The position numbers and the translations under genes were made by a program. Source: Gluconacetobacter diazotrophicus PA1 5 (lineage in GTDB: Bacteria; Pseudomonadota; Alphaproteobacteria; Acetobacterales; Acetobacteraceae). Taken from it: a stretch of 64,000 nucleotides of DNA. The DNA lies in assembly GCF_000021325.1 (NCBI RefSeq), contig NC_011365.1, positions 3,252,001 to 3,316,000 of the forward strand. Direction: 5' to 3'. Under the pieces are notes generated by a model. That model saw only the letters and a program-made list of their open reading frames with translations. It did not search any database and was not told the DNA's origin. This document shows positions 19,172 through 27,870 of the stretch, in pieces. Position 1 is the stretch's first letter; every line of letters begins with the position of its first letter.

Positions 19172-21501
19172 ATGTTCAGGATGTGCCTGGGAAACCGGAC
19201 GCATTGCCGCCTTTCGGGAGAAAATGTTTCAATTTTGCAATGTGGGCAATAATGATCAATATCATAAAAAAAAATAAATCGGTCGATATAAATAAAAACG
19301 CCCTTTGTGTCATATTGCTGGTGTGTGCTCCACTTCTCCTGAAGTTTCCACTTCTGATCGGCCTGCTGATCGCCGATCCTGCGCTGCTCTATGCCGGGCT
19401 CCAGACCGGTCTGCATGCCGGTCCGCTAACCGGCTATCCGCCGATGCCGACCATCGACCCGAACATCGGTTTCACGAGTCATGCACTGGGGTATCGGGCG
19501 GCCGAGGATGTTCTGAGCGGACGCCTGCCGTGGTGGAATCCCTATGAGGGCGTGGGTATGCCCCTTGCCGGGGAAATGCAGTCGGCGGCGCTGTTCCCAT
19601 TGACGTTATTGCTGGCGCTGCATAATGGCCAGTTGTACATGCATCTATGCTTGCAGATCATTGCGGGCCTTTCGACCTATGCAGTACTGCGCAAGATCGG
19701 ATGCATGCGCTTCGGCGCGCTTGCCGCGGCCCTTGTATTCGAATTCGATGGCACATTCGCCTGGCTGGCCAATGCCGTTATCAATCCCATCGCCTTCCTG
19801 CCATTGACCCTCCTGGGCGTCGAAACGATACGGGAGCGGGTCGAGGCCGGACGCAGGGGAGGCGGCGCATGGGTCACGATCGGGCTCTCCGCTTCGCTCT
19901 ATGCCGGCTTTCCCGAGGTCGCCTATCTGGACGGCCTGCTGGTCCTTGCCTGGACGTTGGTGCGGCTGGGTTCACTCGCGCGTCCGATGCGCTGGGCCTT
20001 CCTGCGCCGGATCGTCGTTTCTGGCCTGGCCGCACTGGCGATTTCCGCACTGATCCTCGTTCCGTTCGGCGACTATATGCTTGTTGCCAACACGGGGGGA
20101 CACGCGAATGGTGGTTTCGCGTTCATCTCGCTGAGTCCGGCCTTCCTGTTCGCCCTGCTGGTGCCTTATGCCTTCGGCGGAATCTTCCAGATTCCGCAAT
20201 ATACGGAGTTCTGGTCATCGGTGGGGGGATACACAGGCTGCATTCTGCCTGTCCTTGCGCTGTGCGGCCTGGGAGGACAGGCGTTGCGCGGCGTGAGGGT
20301 CGCGCTGGGGCTGTGGATTGTCGTGACGATCGGCATCGCGTACGGCGCACCGGGGGCCGGCCTCCTTGCCCAGTTCTTCCCGGGGTTCAAGTTCGTGGCG
20401 CTCTACCGTTATTTGTCGCCGTCCTGGGAATTCTGCCTGTGCGTGCTCGCCGCATTCGGGTTGACGGACCTGGCACGAAACCACAGGTTCGCCCGGGTTA
20501 CCGCCGCCTGCATTGCCGTTGCGGCCGTCTGCGTCGTGACCGCCTATGTGACGCATCGACATCATCTGCCCCTGGCGCGCAACAGGCTTGCGCTGGACAG
20601 CATCGTGTTTGCCGCGATCCTGCTGATCGGTACCGGCGTGCTGGCCTGGCTGCCCCTGACGGCGGCGACACGGTCACGCGGCATGGCGGGCGTGCTCGTC
20701 GCGGAAGTCGCCGTGCTGTTTGCCTTGCCGTCACTCAGTTCTCCGTCGCATGGCGCCATCGACCTGACAGGGGTACAGTACCTGCAGCAGCATCTCGGTT
20801 TTCAGCGTTTCGCGACATTCGGGCCGGTTCAACCCAACTATGGCAGCTATTTCGGGATTGCGTCCATCAACCACAACGATCTTCCGCTCCCCAGGGACTG
20901 GACGGATTACGTTGCCCGGCACCTCGATGCCAATGCGCCGTCGATCCTCTTCACAGGCTTCAGCCGGAACGATCCGAACGGTCCGTCCGCGGCGGACAAT
21001 CTGGTGGTGAACGTCGAGGCCTATCGGAAGGCGGGCGTGCGATTTGTCCTGGTGCCTGCGGGATCACTGGACAGCCCGGGCTTCGCATCGTTCAAGCACT
21101 ATGCCGCAGCCGATCATGGCGTGCGGGAAGCATTCGGAAACGGCGTGATGCGGATTTTCGAACTGCCCGATCCGACACCCTATGCCGCGGCACCCGGCTG
21201 TGTGCTGACGCCTCGTTCCCGCGATCTCATGGACGTCGATTGCACCGGACCGTCGCAACTGACCCGCCTGGAAATGTACATGGAGGGCTGGCACGCGTCC
21301 GTCGACGGCAACCCGGTGCCGATCAGCCGGACGGGCGAGATTTTTCAGCAGATACCGGTTCGACAGGGTCGTTCCGTCGTGACGTTCCGCTTTGTGCCAC
21401 CCCATATCCAGTGGGCGTTTTTCGCCTTCATTGTCGGCTGGATCCTTTTCGCGATCGACCTTCTGGGAGGGAAGGAGCGCACGGCAAGGAAAATCCTGTA
21501 G
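19168..21501 (+). CDS. YfhO-like multi-pass membrane protein
   Basis: About 777 residues with many hydrophobic segments and an early periplasmic-type loop containing GRLPWWNPYEGVGMPLAG and SAALFPLT, resembling YfhO/GT-C-type membrane proteins that act in glycan modification. The C-terminal third is soluble-looking, with a final membrane helix near residue 755. The longest frame starts at TTG 19168, overlapping the glycosyltransferase stop; ATG 19240 or 19252 are alternatives. The first roughly 150 bases are AT-rich and the rest GC-rich. It may transfer sugars from a lipid carrier; this is inferred from family and location. Confidence 0.65.
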   Translation: MNVQDVPGKPDALPPFGRKCFNFAMWAIMINIIKKNKSVDINKNALCVILLVCAPLLLKFPLLIGLLIADPALLYAGLQTGLHAGPLTGYPPMPTIDPNIGFTSHALGYRAAEDVLSGRLPWWNPYEGVGMPLAGEMQSAALFPLTLLLALHNGQLYMHLCLQIIAGLSTYAVLRKIGCMRFGALAAALVFEFDGTFAWLANAVINPIAFLPLTLLGVETIRERVEAGRRGGGAWVTIGLSASLYAGFPEVAYLDGLLVLAWTLVRLGSLARPMRWAFLRRIVVSGLAALAISALILVPFGDYMLVANTGGHANGGFAFISLSPAFLFALLVPYAFGGIFQIPQYTEFWSSVGGYTGCILPVLALCGLGGQALRGVRVALGLWIVVTIGIAYGAPGAGLLAQFFPGFKFVALYRYLSPSWEFCLCVLAAFGLTDLARNHRFARVTAACIAVAAVCVVTAYVTHRHHLPLARNRLALDSIVFAAILLIGTGVLAWLPLTAATRSRGMAGVLVAEVAVLFALPSLSSPSHGAIDLTGVQYLQQHLGFQRFATFGPVQPNYGSYFGIASINHNDLPLPRDWTDYVARHLDANAPSILFTGFSRNDPNGPSAADNLVVNVEAYRKAGVRFVLVPAGSLDSPGFASFKHYAAADHGVREAFGNGVMRIFELPDPTPYAAAPGCVLTPRSRDLMDVDCTGPSQLTRLEMYMEGWHASVDGNPVPISRTGEIFQQIPVRQGRSVVTFRFVPPHIQWAFFAFIVGWILFAIDLLGGKERTARKIL

Positions 21502-21515
21502 GTCCGGGCGTCGGC

Positions 21516-21555
21516 GGCCCGTCGGGGGGCGCCGATGCCCGGCAGGGGACGGGCC
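21516..21555. terminator. Hairpin between convergent genes
   Basis: GGCCCGTC (21516-21523) and GACGGGCC (21548-21555) pair perfectly around a 24-base GC-rich loop. It lies between the stop of the YfhO-like gene and the opposing stop at 21561, so it could act on both strands. No clear T-run is present. Confidence 0.4.
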
Positions 21556-21560
21556 TTGCC

Positions 21561-23327
21561 TTACGGCAGGTATGTCGTCAGCGCGACGCGCTGGTTTCGC
21601 GTACTGCCCCATGCATCGAAATTTTCGACGGACGCCAGTAAGCCGCGCGTTTCCGCGTCAATCGATTCGACAAAGTCCACAACCGGCAGTGCAGTCGCCA
21701 GCGGATCGGCAACAAGGCCGATCTCGGCGCAAAGATTACGGAATGTCAGCGCGAACTGTTCGATGCCGTCCGTGATCTCCGTCGAAATTCGGGCATGGCC
21801 ATCAATGGCAATTCGCCCGGAATCCTCGATGATGGCGACATCCTTTCCAATCGCATCCTGGTAGCCGATGACGGCGTCATGGGGTGCCGAGAAGAACAGT
21901 TCGACGGCGACACGATTGGCATAAACGGCGGTTACCCGTTCCGGGCCGATTGATTCGCGCGACAGCAGGGCGTCCATCCTCAGTCTTTGCCGCCGCCGCC
22001 GGCAATCATCCGATTCGTTCAGGCACAGGTAGTAGCCGAACAGTTCGACCTGCATCAGCTTGCCGAGGGCGAGGTCGAAGGCATCCTGCGTCGTTCCGTT
22101 CCAGCCCACATCGACCATGGCGACGCGCATGCCCGGTTCAACGCCCACCTGTTTGAGGTAGTTGAGGAGGCCGCGCCGGTTGCGACGGCATACCTGCAGG
22201 ATGTCTCCGCGGAAGGCGCCCACGAAATCCCGGATGCGGCTGATATTGTCATTGCTGATGACGATTCCGGCTCCGAGGCCGAGGTCATCCATCACCCGGT
22301 CGGCCGGTGGCGTGACGCCCAGCCGCTCCAGCACCTCGATCGGCCGCAATCCATGTGCGCCCGCAAGGAAGAATTCCATCTGCGTATTGAAGTTGGACTC
22401 GTCGGTGGCGGCGAGCGTAAAGGCGACGCGCGAGCCCATGAAATAGGTGAAACGCGGCAAGGTCCCCGCGGGCATCGTGCGGGCGAGGCGTTCAAGAACA
22501 TATCCGTCTCGCGATACGAACAGCACGATGTCGATCTTGTCCTGCGCTGATTTGCGGACAATCCAGTCGAGGAAGCCCACTGCCGCCGGCCCGCCGAAAC
22601 GAAACCCGAGTTCGGTAAACGATCCCGGCGGCGGCCGATCGGCGATCGAGCGGATGAGGCTGCCGGCGATCGATGCCGACGGGGGAAAGCGACTGGATTT
22701 CTGCTGTCGTGTGGGATCGACGTAATGATAGGCGGACAGGCCTTTTTGCCTGGCCCGTTCCACGTCCGACAGCGGATTGTCCCCGATATGCAGGATGCGC
22801 CCCGGGTCTATGCCGAGTTCCTGTGACACCCGGTCGAACAGTTCACCGGTATCGCGCTTGGTTGCGTTTCGCTCCGACGAAATGAAGGTCGCGCTGGGCT
22901 GCAGCCGGTGCTTGTGGAAAAGATCGTCGAAGAAGGCTTGCGGCAGGTACATATCCGACGTGATGACGACGGGTTTATCGGCGATCGTCTGCCTGAACAC
23001 GTCCATGAGATCGGGATTGGGCAGCGTCAGGGCGAGTTCGAGCTGGTACTCGGCATCGCGCAGCACGGATGCCGGCACCGACACGGAATCGAAGCACGCA
23101 TAGATGCCGTCGAGCGTGATTTCCTTCTGTCCGTTCTCCCGCATGCGCTGGAACGCCCGTACCTGCGCTTCCTGGCGCAGGCGGCGGAAGGAGGCGATGC
23201 CGAATTTCTCGCCGATGATGTCGAAGAGGTCTTCCGGATCGGCAAGCGGGCGGACGAACAGCGTATCGAACACATCGAAAGAGACGGCGTCGGCTCGTGC
23301 GATGGACTGCTTCAGGTGGGACACCAT
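21561..23327 (-). CDS. HAD-like two-domain protein of a surface-glycan locus (COG5610-like)
   Basis: The 588-residue protein starts with a HAD fold: FDVFDTL (nucleophile Asp18), VITSDMYLP (motif II), a lysine in ATKRDTGELF, and HIGDNPLSDVERA (motif IV). The second half has LFVSRDGYVLERL, GSRVAFTLA and VDVGWNGTTQ, typical of COG5610 proteins found with glycosyltransferases. The residue two after the nucleophile is Phe, not the Asp usual in HAD phosphatases, so chemistry is uncertain. It follows the fusion gene on the same strand after 49 bases and was probably co-transcribed with it. Substrate unknown. Confidence 0.7.
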   Translation of the reverse strand: MVSHLKQSIARADAVSFDVFDTLFVRPLADPEDLFDIIGEKFGIASFRRLRQEAQVRAFQRMRENGQKEITLDGIYACFDSVSVPASVLRDAEYQLELALTLPNPDLMDVFRQTIADKPVVITSDMYLPQAFFDDLFHKHRLQPSATFISSERNATKRDTGELFDRVSQELGIDPGRILHIGDNPLSDVERARQKGLSAYHYVDPTRQQKSSRFPPSASIAGSLIRSIADRPPPGSFTELGFRFGGPAAVGFLDWIVRKSAQDKIDIVLFVSRDGYVLERLARTMPAGTLPRFTYFMGSRVAFTLAATDESNFNTQMEFFLAGAHGLRPIEVLERLGVTPPADRVMDDLGLGAGIVISNDNISRIRDFVGAFRGDILQVCRRNRRGLLNYLKQVGVEPGMRVAMVDVGWNGTTQDAFDLALGKLMQVELFGYYLCLNESDDCRRRRQRLRMDALLSRESIGPERVTAVYANRVAVELFFSAPHDAVIGYQDAIGKDVAIIEDSGRIAIDGHARISTEITDGIEQFALTFRNLCAEIGLVADPLATALPVVDFVESIDAETRGLLASVENFDAWGSTRNQRVALTTYLP

Positions 23328-23376
23328 AACTATTCCGCAAAAAATTATAGAAAAATCGAATTAAAGCGAGTCGGTT

Positions 23377-26300
23377 TCATGAAAGCGAAAAATAAAAATC
23401 ATTGGGTCCCAAATTGGGATTGTAGAAAGGATCGTGCATCAGGAAATGTGGATTTTTATAATAAAGCCGATTTTTTTCCTGATCGAGGCGTCGCCGTTTT
23501 TCTTTGTTTTTGTTGTCATTTCCTCGGCTTAGAGATTCATAATGGAAAAGCTCAGCGCCAGGACACACCACATTATAGAAGCCGTGTTCTACCAGACGGA
23601 AACACAGATCGACGTCGTTATAGGCGATCGGGAAGGACTCGTCGAACCCGCCGACAGCATCAAATTTCGTTCGCTCGATCATGAGGCAGGCTCCGGTCAC
23701 GGCGATCCAGTCATATTCGAGCAAATTGCGGGCGAAATAGCCCGGAGTGTATGCGTCGGCAGACCAAAAGGCGTGATTGGGACCATCCGCCAGATTCAGG
23801 ACGCCACTATGCTGGATTTTCCGGCTGTCTGGATACAACAGCTTGGCACCGACAGCGCCGACATGCGTAAGTTGCGCATATCCGGCCATCCGTCCGATCC
23901 AGTCAGGTGAGATCACCTGAGTGTCGTCGTTCAGGAACAGCAATAGGCTGCCCTTCGCATCGCCGACGCCGATATTGTTGATCTCGGAATAGTTGAACGG
24001 TGCGTCATGCCTTATCACCCGCACGTTCGGGTTGGCGTGAAGGGAGTCCAGGTAATTCACCGTTGCCGCGTCGGTTGAACCATTATCAAGCAGGACGATT
24101 TCGAAGTTTCGGTAATGCGAATGTCCAAAAATGGAATCGAGACAGTTTTTCAATACGGTCCCGTTGTTCTTGGTGGGAATGATGATGGATACCAGCGGGG
24201 TTCCCTGCACGTCATAATTGACGCGGAAATATCCCGCCAGTTGCGGGACGGCTTCGATCGTTCCCTTCAGTCCACGACGTTCGAGCGCCGCCATGCGGGC
24301 GCGACGGCCCGCGTCGACCGCATAAGGCTTCGCATTCAAATCTGAAGCCACTGATTGCGGGATGATACGCCAGTGATAGAGCACCTTCGGCACGTGAGAG
24401 ATGCGTTTGGCCGCTTCCGTCACGCGCAGGACGAAATCCCAATCCTGACTTCCGTCGAATTCCGATCGCAGATCGCCCACCGTTTCGAGCAGCGCGCGGC
24501 GCACGCACGACACGTGACACGTGTACATCGTGCTCATCAGCGTATCGGGCGACCAGTCGGGCTTGAAGAACGGCTGGCTGAAACGCCCGTCCGGCTCGAT
24601 CTTGTCCTCGTCGCTGTAGACGTAGTCGGGATCTTCCGCGTCGATGCATTTCGCCAGTTCGAACAGGCAGTCGTCGGTCAGTTCGTCGTCGTGATCGAGG
24701 AACACGATGTAGTCGCCGCCGGCTTCGGCCAGCCCCCGATTGGTCGCACCCGATATTCCCATGTTGCTTTCCAGCAGAATGGTCCTGATCCGGGGATCGA
24801 CGAGCTTCGACGCATTGTCGCGCACGGATTGCTGCGGACTCTTGTCGTCGACGAGGATCAGTTCCCAGTGCGGATACCATTGCGCCAGGACGGAGCCCAC
24901 CATTCGCTGGAACAGATCGTCCGGCGTGTTGTACAGCGGCACGACGATCGAGAATGCGGGGCGCTTCGCCAGGCGCGCGATCTGCGCGTCCAGATTGTCG
25001 GGGCGCCGCCGGGGTACGAAGACGTAGCCCGACGGGTCGGAGGCGAGCCGATAGGTGCCTTGCGGCATCCCGTTCGGCAGTGCGGTGCCGGATGATGCCG
25101 GCCAGGGCTGATAGGCGATGTGCGGGCAGGACGGGTCGCCTGGCGTCTCGCTGAAGACGGCGTGCTGTACCGCGCGCGCGCGGCGGAAACGGAGTCGCGC
25201 GGGCATCCGATGGGGCGTCATGGCCCACCACACCGCCTTGGCACCGCGCCGCAACTGGTGACGCACACGGGGCGAAAGGCGCGACCCCACGTCCCGGGCG
25301 ACCTTCGTGGCGCGCCAGGTCGTGCTGGCCCGGATCTGCGCGACCTCGGTATTCGTCAGCGCCAGCACGTTCTGGACGCTGGAAAGATCCCGTTGGGTAA
25401 TGGACAGTTCGCCTTGAACCGACGACAGGTCGGTACGCAGGCGCTCGTCCTCCTGGTCACGGGCATCCAACTGCTGGTTCAGGTCGTCGATATTCGCGGA
25501 AAGATCCTTCTGGATGCTGTCGCGTTCGTGCTGGATCGACGACAGATCCGCGCGCAGCCGCTCTTCGTCCTGGGCACGGGTCGCCAGTTGCTGATGCAAG
25601 GCGCCGATTTCGGCATTCAGTTCCCTGTGGGCCCGTTCCAGCACGTACTGGGTCGAAACGGCGGCGCCCAGCCGTGAGTAGGCTTCGCGTATCGCCACGC
25701 GGGCCTCGGTGCCGCTCTCCAGCAGCGGGCGCAATCCGGGCGGCACGCGCGAACCCGGACAGAGTACGCCCAGCCCGTGCCCGTGAAAGAATTCAAATGA
25801 CGGGTGTCTGGCGCGCAGTTCCTCCCACAGGCGCCAGACCCCGAAATCGCCTTCCCGAACGTTGATGTCGTGGAACAGCACCACGCCGTGTTCGGACATT
25901 TTCGGCAGCCAGGTCGTATAGTCCTCGAGGACATCTTCGTAGCGGTGTCGTCCGTCGATGTGCAGGAGATCGATCTCGCCGTCCGTGAAATGGACGAGCG
26001 CATCGTGGAAATACGCGCGGATGAGTCGCGAGAATCCCGCATAATGCTGCCCCTGAAGGCCGGACAGGGTGTTGAATACCTGTTCGCCGTAAAAGCCGGC
26101 GTGCTCGTCCCCCGCCCAGGTATCGACCGCATAGCACCGTGTCGGCAGCCTGAGCCGCTGGACCGCCTGGCAGAACGCGAGGAACGAGAACCCGGCATGC
26201 GTCCCCAGTTCGACGAAGACGGCCGGCTGAACCTTCTCCATCAGCCAGAACGCGAACGGTGCGTGCTCCAGCCATGCCGATTCCAGGATATGCTGTGGTG

Positions 26301-26403
26301 CCCAGAAGGAGGCCGGACCAACACATGGAACAGATGTGTCCATTCCCCCTTCGTGATCGGGTGCGGAGACATTTTCTGGATGATTAGACACTGGCTTTCT
26401 CAC
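23377..26403 (-). CDS. Methyltransferase / coiled-coil / double GT2 fusion protein
   Basis: The 1008-residue protein has four parts. Residues about 55-220 form a SAM-dependent methyltransferase (motif I VFVELGTHAGFS 62-73, LLHIDGRHRYEDV, LFHDIN). Residues 255-355 are a charged coiled coil with an internal repeat. GT2 domain one spans about 483-700 (FSIVVPLYNTP, FLDHDD at 568-573). GT2 domain two spans about 737-960 (VSIIIPTKNNGT, FLNDDT at 823-828). It likely methylates and extends or caps a glycan, with the coiled coil as a spacer. The 3' end (23377-23540) is AT-rich. Donor and acceptor are unknown. Confidence 0.75.
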   Translation of the reverse strand: MRKPVSNHPENVSAPDHEGGMDTSVPCVGPASFWAPQHILESAWLEHAPFAFWLMEKVQPAVFVELGTHAGFSFLAFCQAVQRLRLPTRCYAVDTWAGDEHAGFYGEQVFNTLSGLQGQHYAGFSRLIRAYFHDALVHFTDGEIDLLHIDGRHRYEDVLEDYTTWLPKMSEHGVVLFHDINVREGDFGVWRLWEELRARHPSFEFFHGHGLGVLCPGSRVPPGLRPLLESGTEARVAIREAYSRLGAAVSTQYVLERAHRELNAEIGALHQQLATRAQDEERLRADLSSIQHERDSIQKDLSANIDDLNQQLDARDQEDERLRTDLSSVQGELSITQRDLSSVQNVLALTNTEVAQIRASTTWRATKVARDVGSRLSPRVRHQLRRGAKAVWWAMTPHRMPARLRFRRARAVQHAVFSETPGDPSCPHIAYQPWPASSGTALPNGMPQGTYRLASDPSGYVFVPRRRPDNLDAQIARLAKRPAFSIVVPLYNTPDDLFQRMVGSVLAQWYPHWELILVDDKSPQQSVRDNASKLVDPRIRTILLESNMGISGATNRGLAEAGGDYIVFLDHDDELTDDCLFELAKCIDAEDPDYVYSDEDKIEPDGRFSQPFFKPDWSPDTLMSTMYTCHVSCVRRALLETVGDLRSEFDGSQDWDFVLRVTEAAKRISHVPKVLYHWRIIPQSVASDLNAKPYAVDAGRRARMAALERRGLKGTIEAVPQLAGYFRVNYDVQGTPLVSIIIPTKNNGTVLKNCLDSIFGHSHYRNFEIVLLDNGSTDAATVNYLDSLHANPNVRVIRHDAPFNYSEINNIGVGDAKGSLLLFLNDDTQVISPDWIGRMAGYAQLTHVGAVGAKLLYPDSRKIQHSGVLNLADGPNHAFWSADAYTPGYFARNLLEYDWIAVTGACLMIERTKFDAVGGFDESFPIAYNDVDLCFRLVEHGFYNVVCPGAELFHYESLSRGNDNKNKEKRRRLDQEKNRLYYKNPHFLMHDPFYNPNLGPNDFYFSLS

Positions 26404-26574
26404 AGTAAGAACGCTATGACCCGCGCCGGGTTTCCAGAGACCGGATCGTCTGTTTTTTGTGTCCTACGCGGCGGTGGGCGCGGCTTCAAGGATTGTGTCG
26501 CGCCTTTATTCCCTGGAACGGCCCCGGCGCCGACTTCATGATCGGCATCCGGCCGGGTCTCTGTTTCTTTTGGC

Positions 26575-27579
26575 ATGAGGATGGAAGTGGCAGGTTATCA
26601 GACGATACCCAGCATTCGCGACATGGCTGGCGAGGCATTTGACGTGGATGAGTGCAGGATTGCCGTCCTGGTGCCATGCCATAACGAGGAACTGGCCATC
26701 GCCCAGGTCGTGCACGATTTTCGCACGGCACTGCCGGGCGCGGTCATCTATGTCTACGACAACAACTCCACCGACCGGACGGTGGACGTCGCCGCGGCGG
26801 CCGGGGCGGTGGTGCGGACGGAACGCCTGCAGGGCAAGGGGTATGTCGTCCGGCGCATGTTCGCCGATATCGAGGCCGATTTCTATGTGATGGTCGATGG
26901 CGACGCCACCTACGATGCCGCGGCCGCGCCGGCCATGCTGGCCATGGCGCGCGACGAAGGGCTGGACATGGTCAACGGCGCCCGCGTGACGGATCGGGAG
27001 GCCGCCTATCGGCGGGGCCATGTGCTGGGCAACAAGGTCCTGACCGGCCTGGTCACGGCGGTCTTCGGCCATCGGCTTTCGGATATGCTGTCGGGCTACC
27101 GGGTCTTTTCCCGGCGCTTCGTCAAATCCTTTCCCGCCCTTTCGGCCGGTTTCGAGACCGAGACCGAACTGACGGTGCATGCGCTGGAACTCAGCATGCC
27201 GATCGGCGAAGTGGCGACGCAGTATGTCGAACGCCCCGAGGGCACGGTTTCCAAGCTGCGGACCTATCGGGACGGGATCAGGATCCTGCGGACCATCGTC
27301 AATCTGGTGAAGCAGGAGCGCCCGTTGCAGTTCTTCGTCACGCTCGGGGCGCTGCTGTTCCTGCTGGGCCTGGGGACCGGCGTGCCCGTCGTGCTGGAAT
27401 TCCTGCGCACGGGACTGGTGCCCCGGCTGCCGACGGCCGTGCTGGCGACCGGGTGCATGATGCTGGCGGGACTGGCGCTGACCTGCGGCCTGATCCTGGA
27501 CAGCGTGACCCTGGCGCGGCGGGAGGTGAAGCGGCTGGCCTATCTGGCGCTGCCGCCGCCGGCGCGGACGGCGCCCTGA
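26575..27579 (+). CDS. GT2 glycosyltransferase, GtrB/DPM1-like, membrane-anchored
   Basis: The 334-residue protein has a polyprenyl-phosphate glycosyltransferase-like catalytic part: VLVPCHNEELAIAQVV, YDNNSTDRT, the metal motif VDGDATYD, and LSGYRVFSRRF. Two C-terminal hydrophobic segments (about residues 243-265 and 281-303) anchor it in the membrane. Such enzymes load a sugar on undecaprenyl phosphate for later periplasmic transfer. The YfhO-like protein nearby could be a partner (inference). The N-terminus has several possible starts (26575, 26581); about 30 residues precede the conserved fold. Confidence 0.8.
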   Translation: MRMEVAGYQTIPSIRDMAGEAFDVDECRIAVLVPCHNEELAIAQVVHDFRTALPGAVIYVYDNNSTDRTVDVAAAAGAVVRTERLQGKGYVVRRMFADIEADFYVMVDGDATYDAAAAPAMLAMARDEGLDMVNGARVTDREAAYRRGHVLGNKVLTGLVTAVFGHRLSDMLSGYRVFSRRFVKSFPALSAGFETETELTVHALELSMPIGEVATQYVERPEGTVSKLRTYRDGIRILRTIVNLVKQERPLQFFVTLGALLFLLGLGTGVPVVLEFLRTGLVPRLPTAVLATGCMMLAGLALTCGLILDSVTLARREVKRLAYLALPPPARTAP

Positions 27580-27601
27580 ACCGGGCGGCCGATCCGGCGG
27601 G

Positions 27602-27627
27602 GGAACTTGCAAGCCAGTCGAAGCGTT
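27602..27627 (+). promoter_or_regulatory. EcfG (general stress sigma) promoter motif upstream of the DUF1328 gene
   Basis: GGAAC at 27602-27606 and CGTT at 27624-27627 are separated by exactly 17 bases, fitting the alphaproteobacterial EcfG/SigT consensus GGAAC-N16-17-CGTT. The motif ends 30 bases before the small-protein ATG at 27658, a suitable promoter position. The regulator gene is not in the window. Confidence 0.7.
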
Positions 27628-27657
27628 TGATTTCACGGAACGTTTTATGGAGTTGTG

Positions 27658-27834
27658 ATGATGTTGAAGCTGGCGCTGCTTTTTCTGGTGATTTCGATCG
27701 TGGCCGGAGTGTTCGGGTTTAGCGGTATTTCGGCCGCGTCGGCGGGAATTGCGAAGATCCTGTTTTTCATCTTCATCCTGGCCTTCGTCATCTTCCTGCT
27801 GATCGCGCTGCTGACGGCCAAGGCGATCCTGTGA
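27658..27834 (+). CDS. DUF1328 (YtjA-type) small membrane protein
   Basis: A 58-residue protein with two hydrophobic helices. [20 protein letters not shown] then [19 protein letters not shown] matches the DUF1328/YtjA family, whose members are stress-associated inner-membrane proteins of unknown function. ATG 27658 is preceded by TATGGAG; ATG 27661 is an equally possible start. The upstream EcfG-type motif supports stress regulation. It is convergent with the efflux operon. Confidence 0.85.
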   Translation: MMLKLALLFLVISIVAGVFGFSGISAASAGIAKILFFIFILAFVIFLLIALLTAKAIL

Positions 27835-27870
27835 TCGCCCCAGCCGGTTCGGGCATCGCCGGTTCCGGCC

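Noticed and set aside
27835-27870. CCGGTTC repeats between the DUF1328 and outer-membrane lipoprotein genes as a terminator
   Set aside because: The repeats are direct rather than inverted and do not form a convincing stem.
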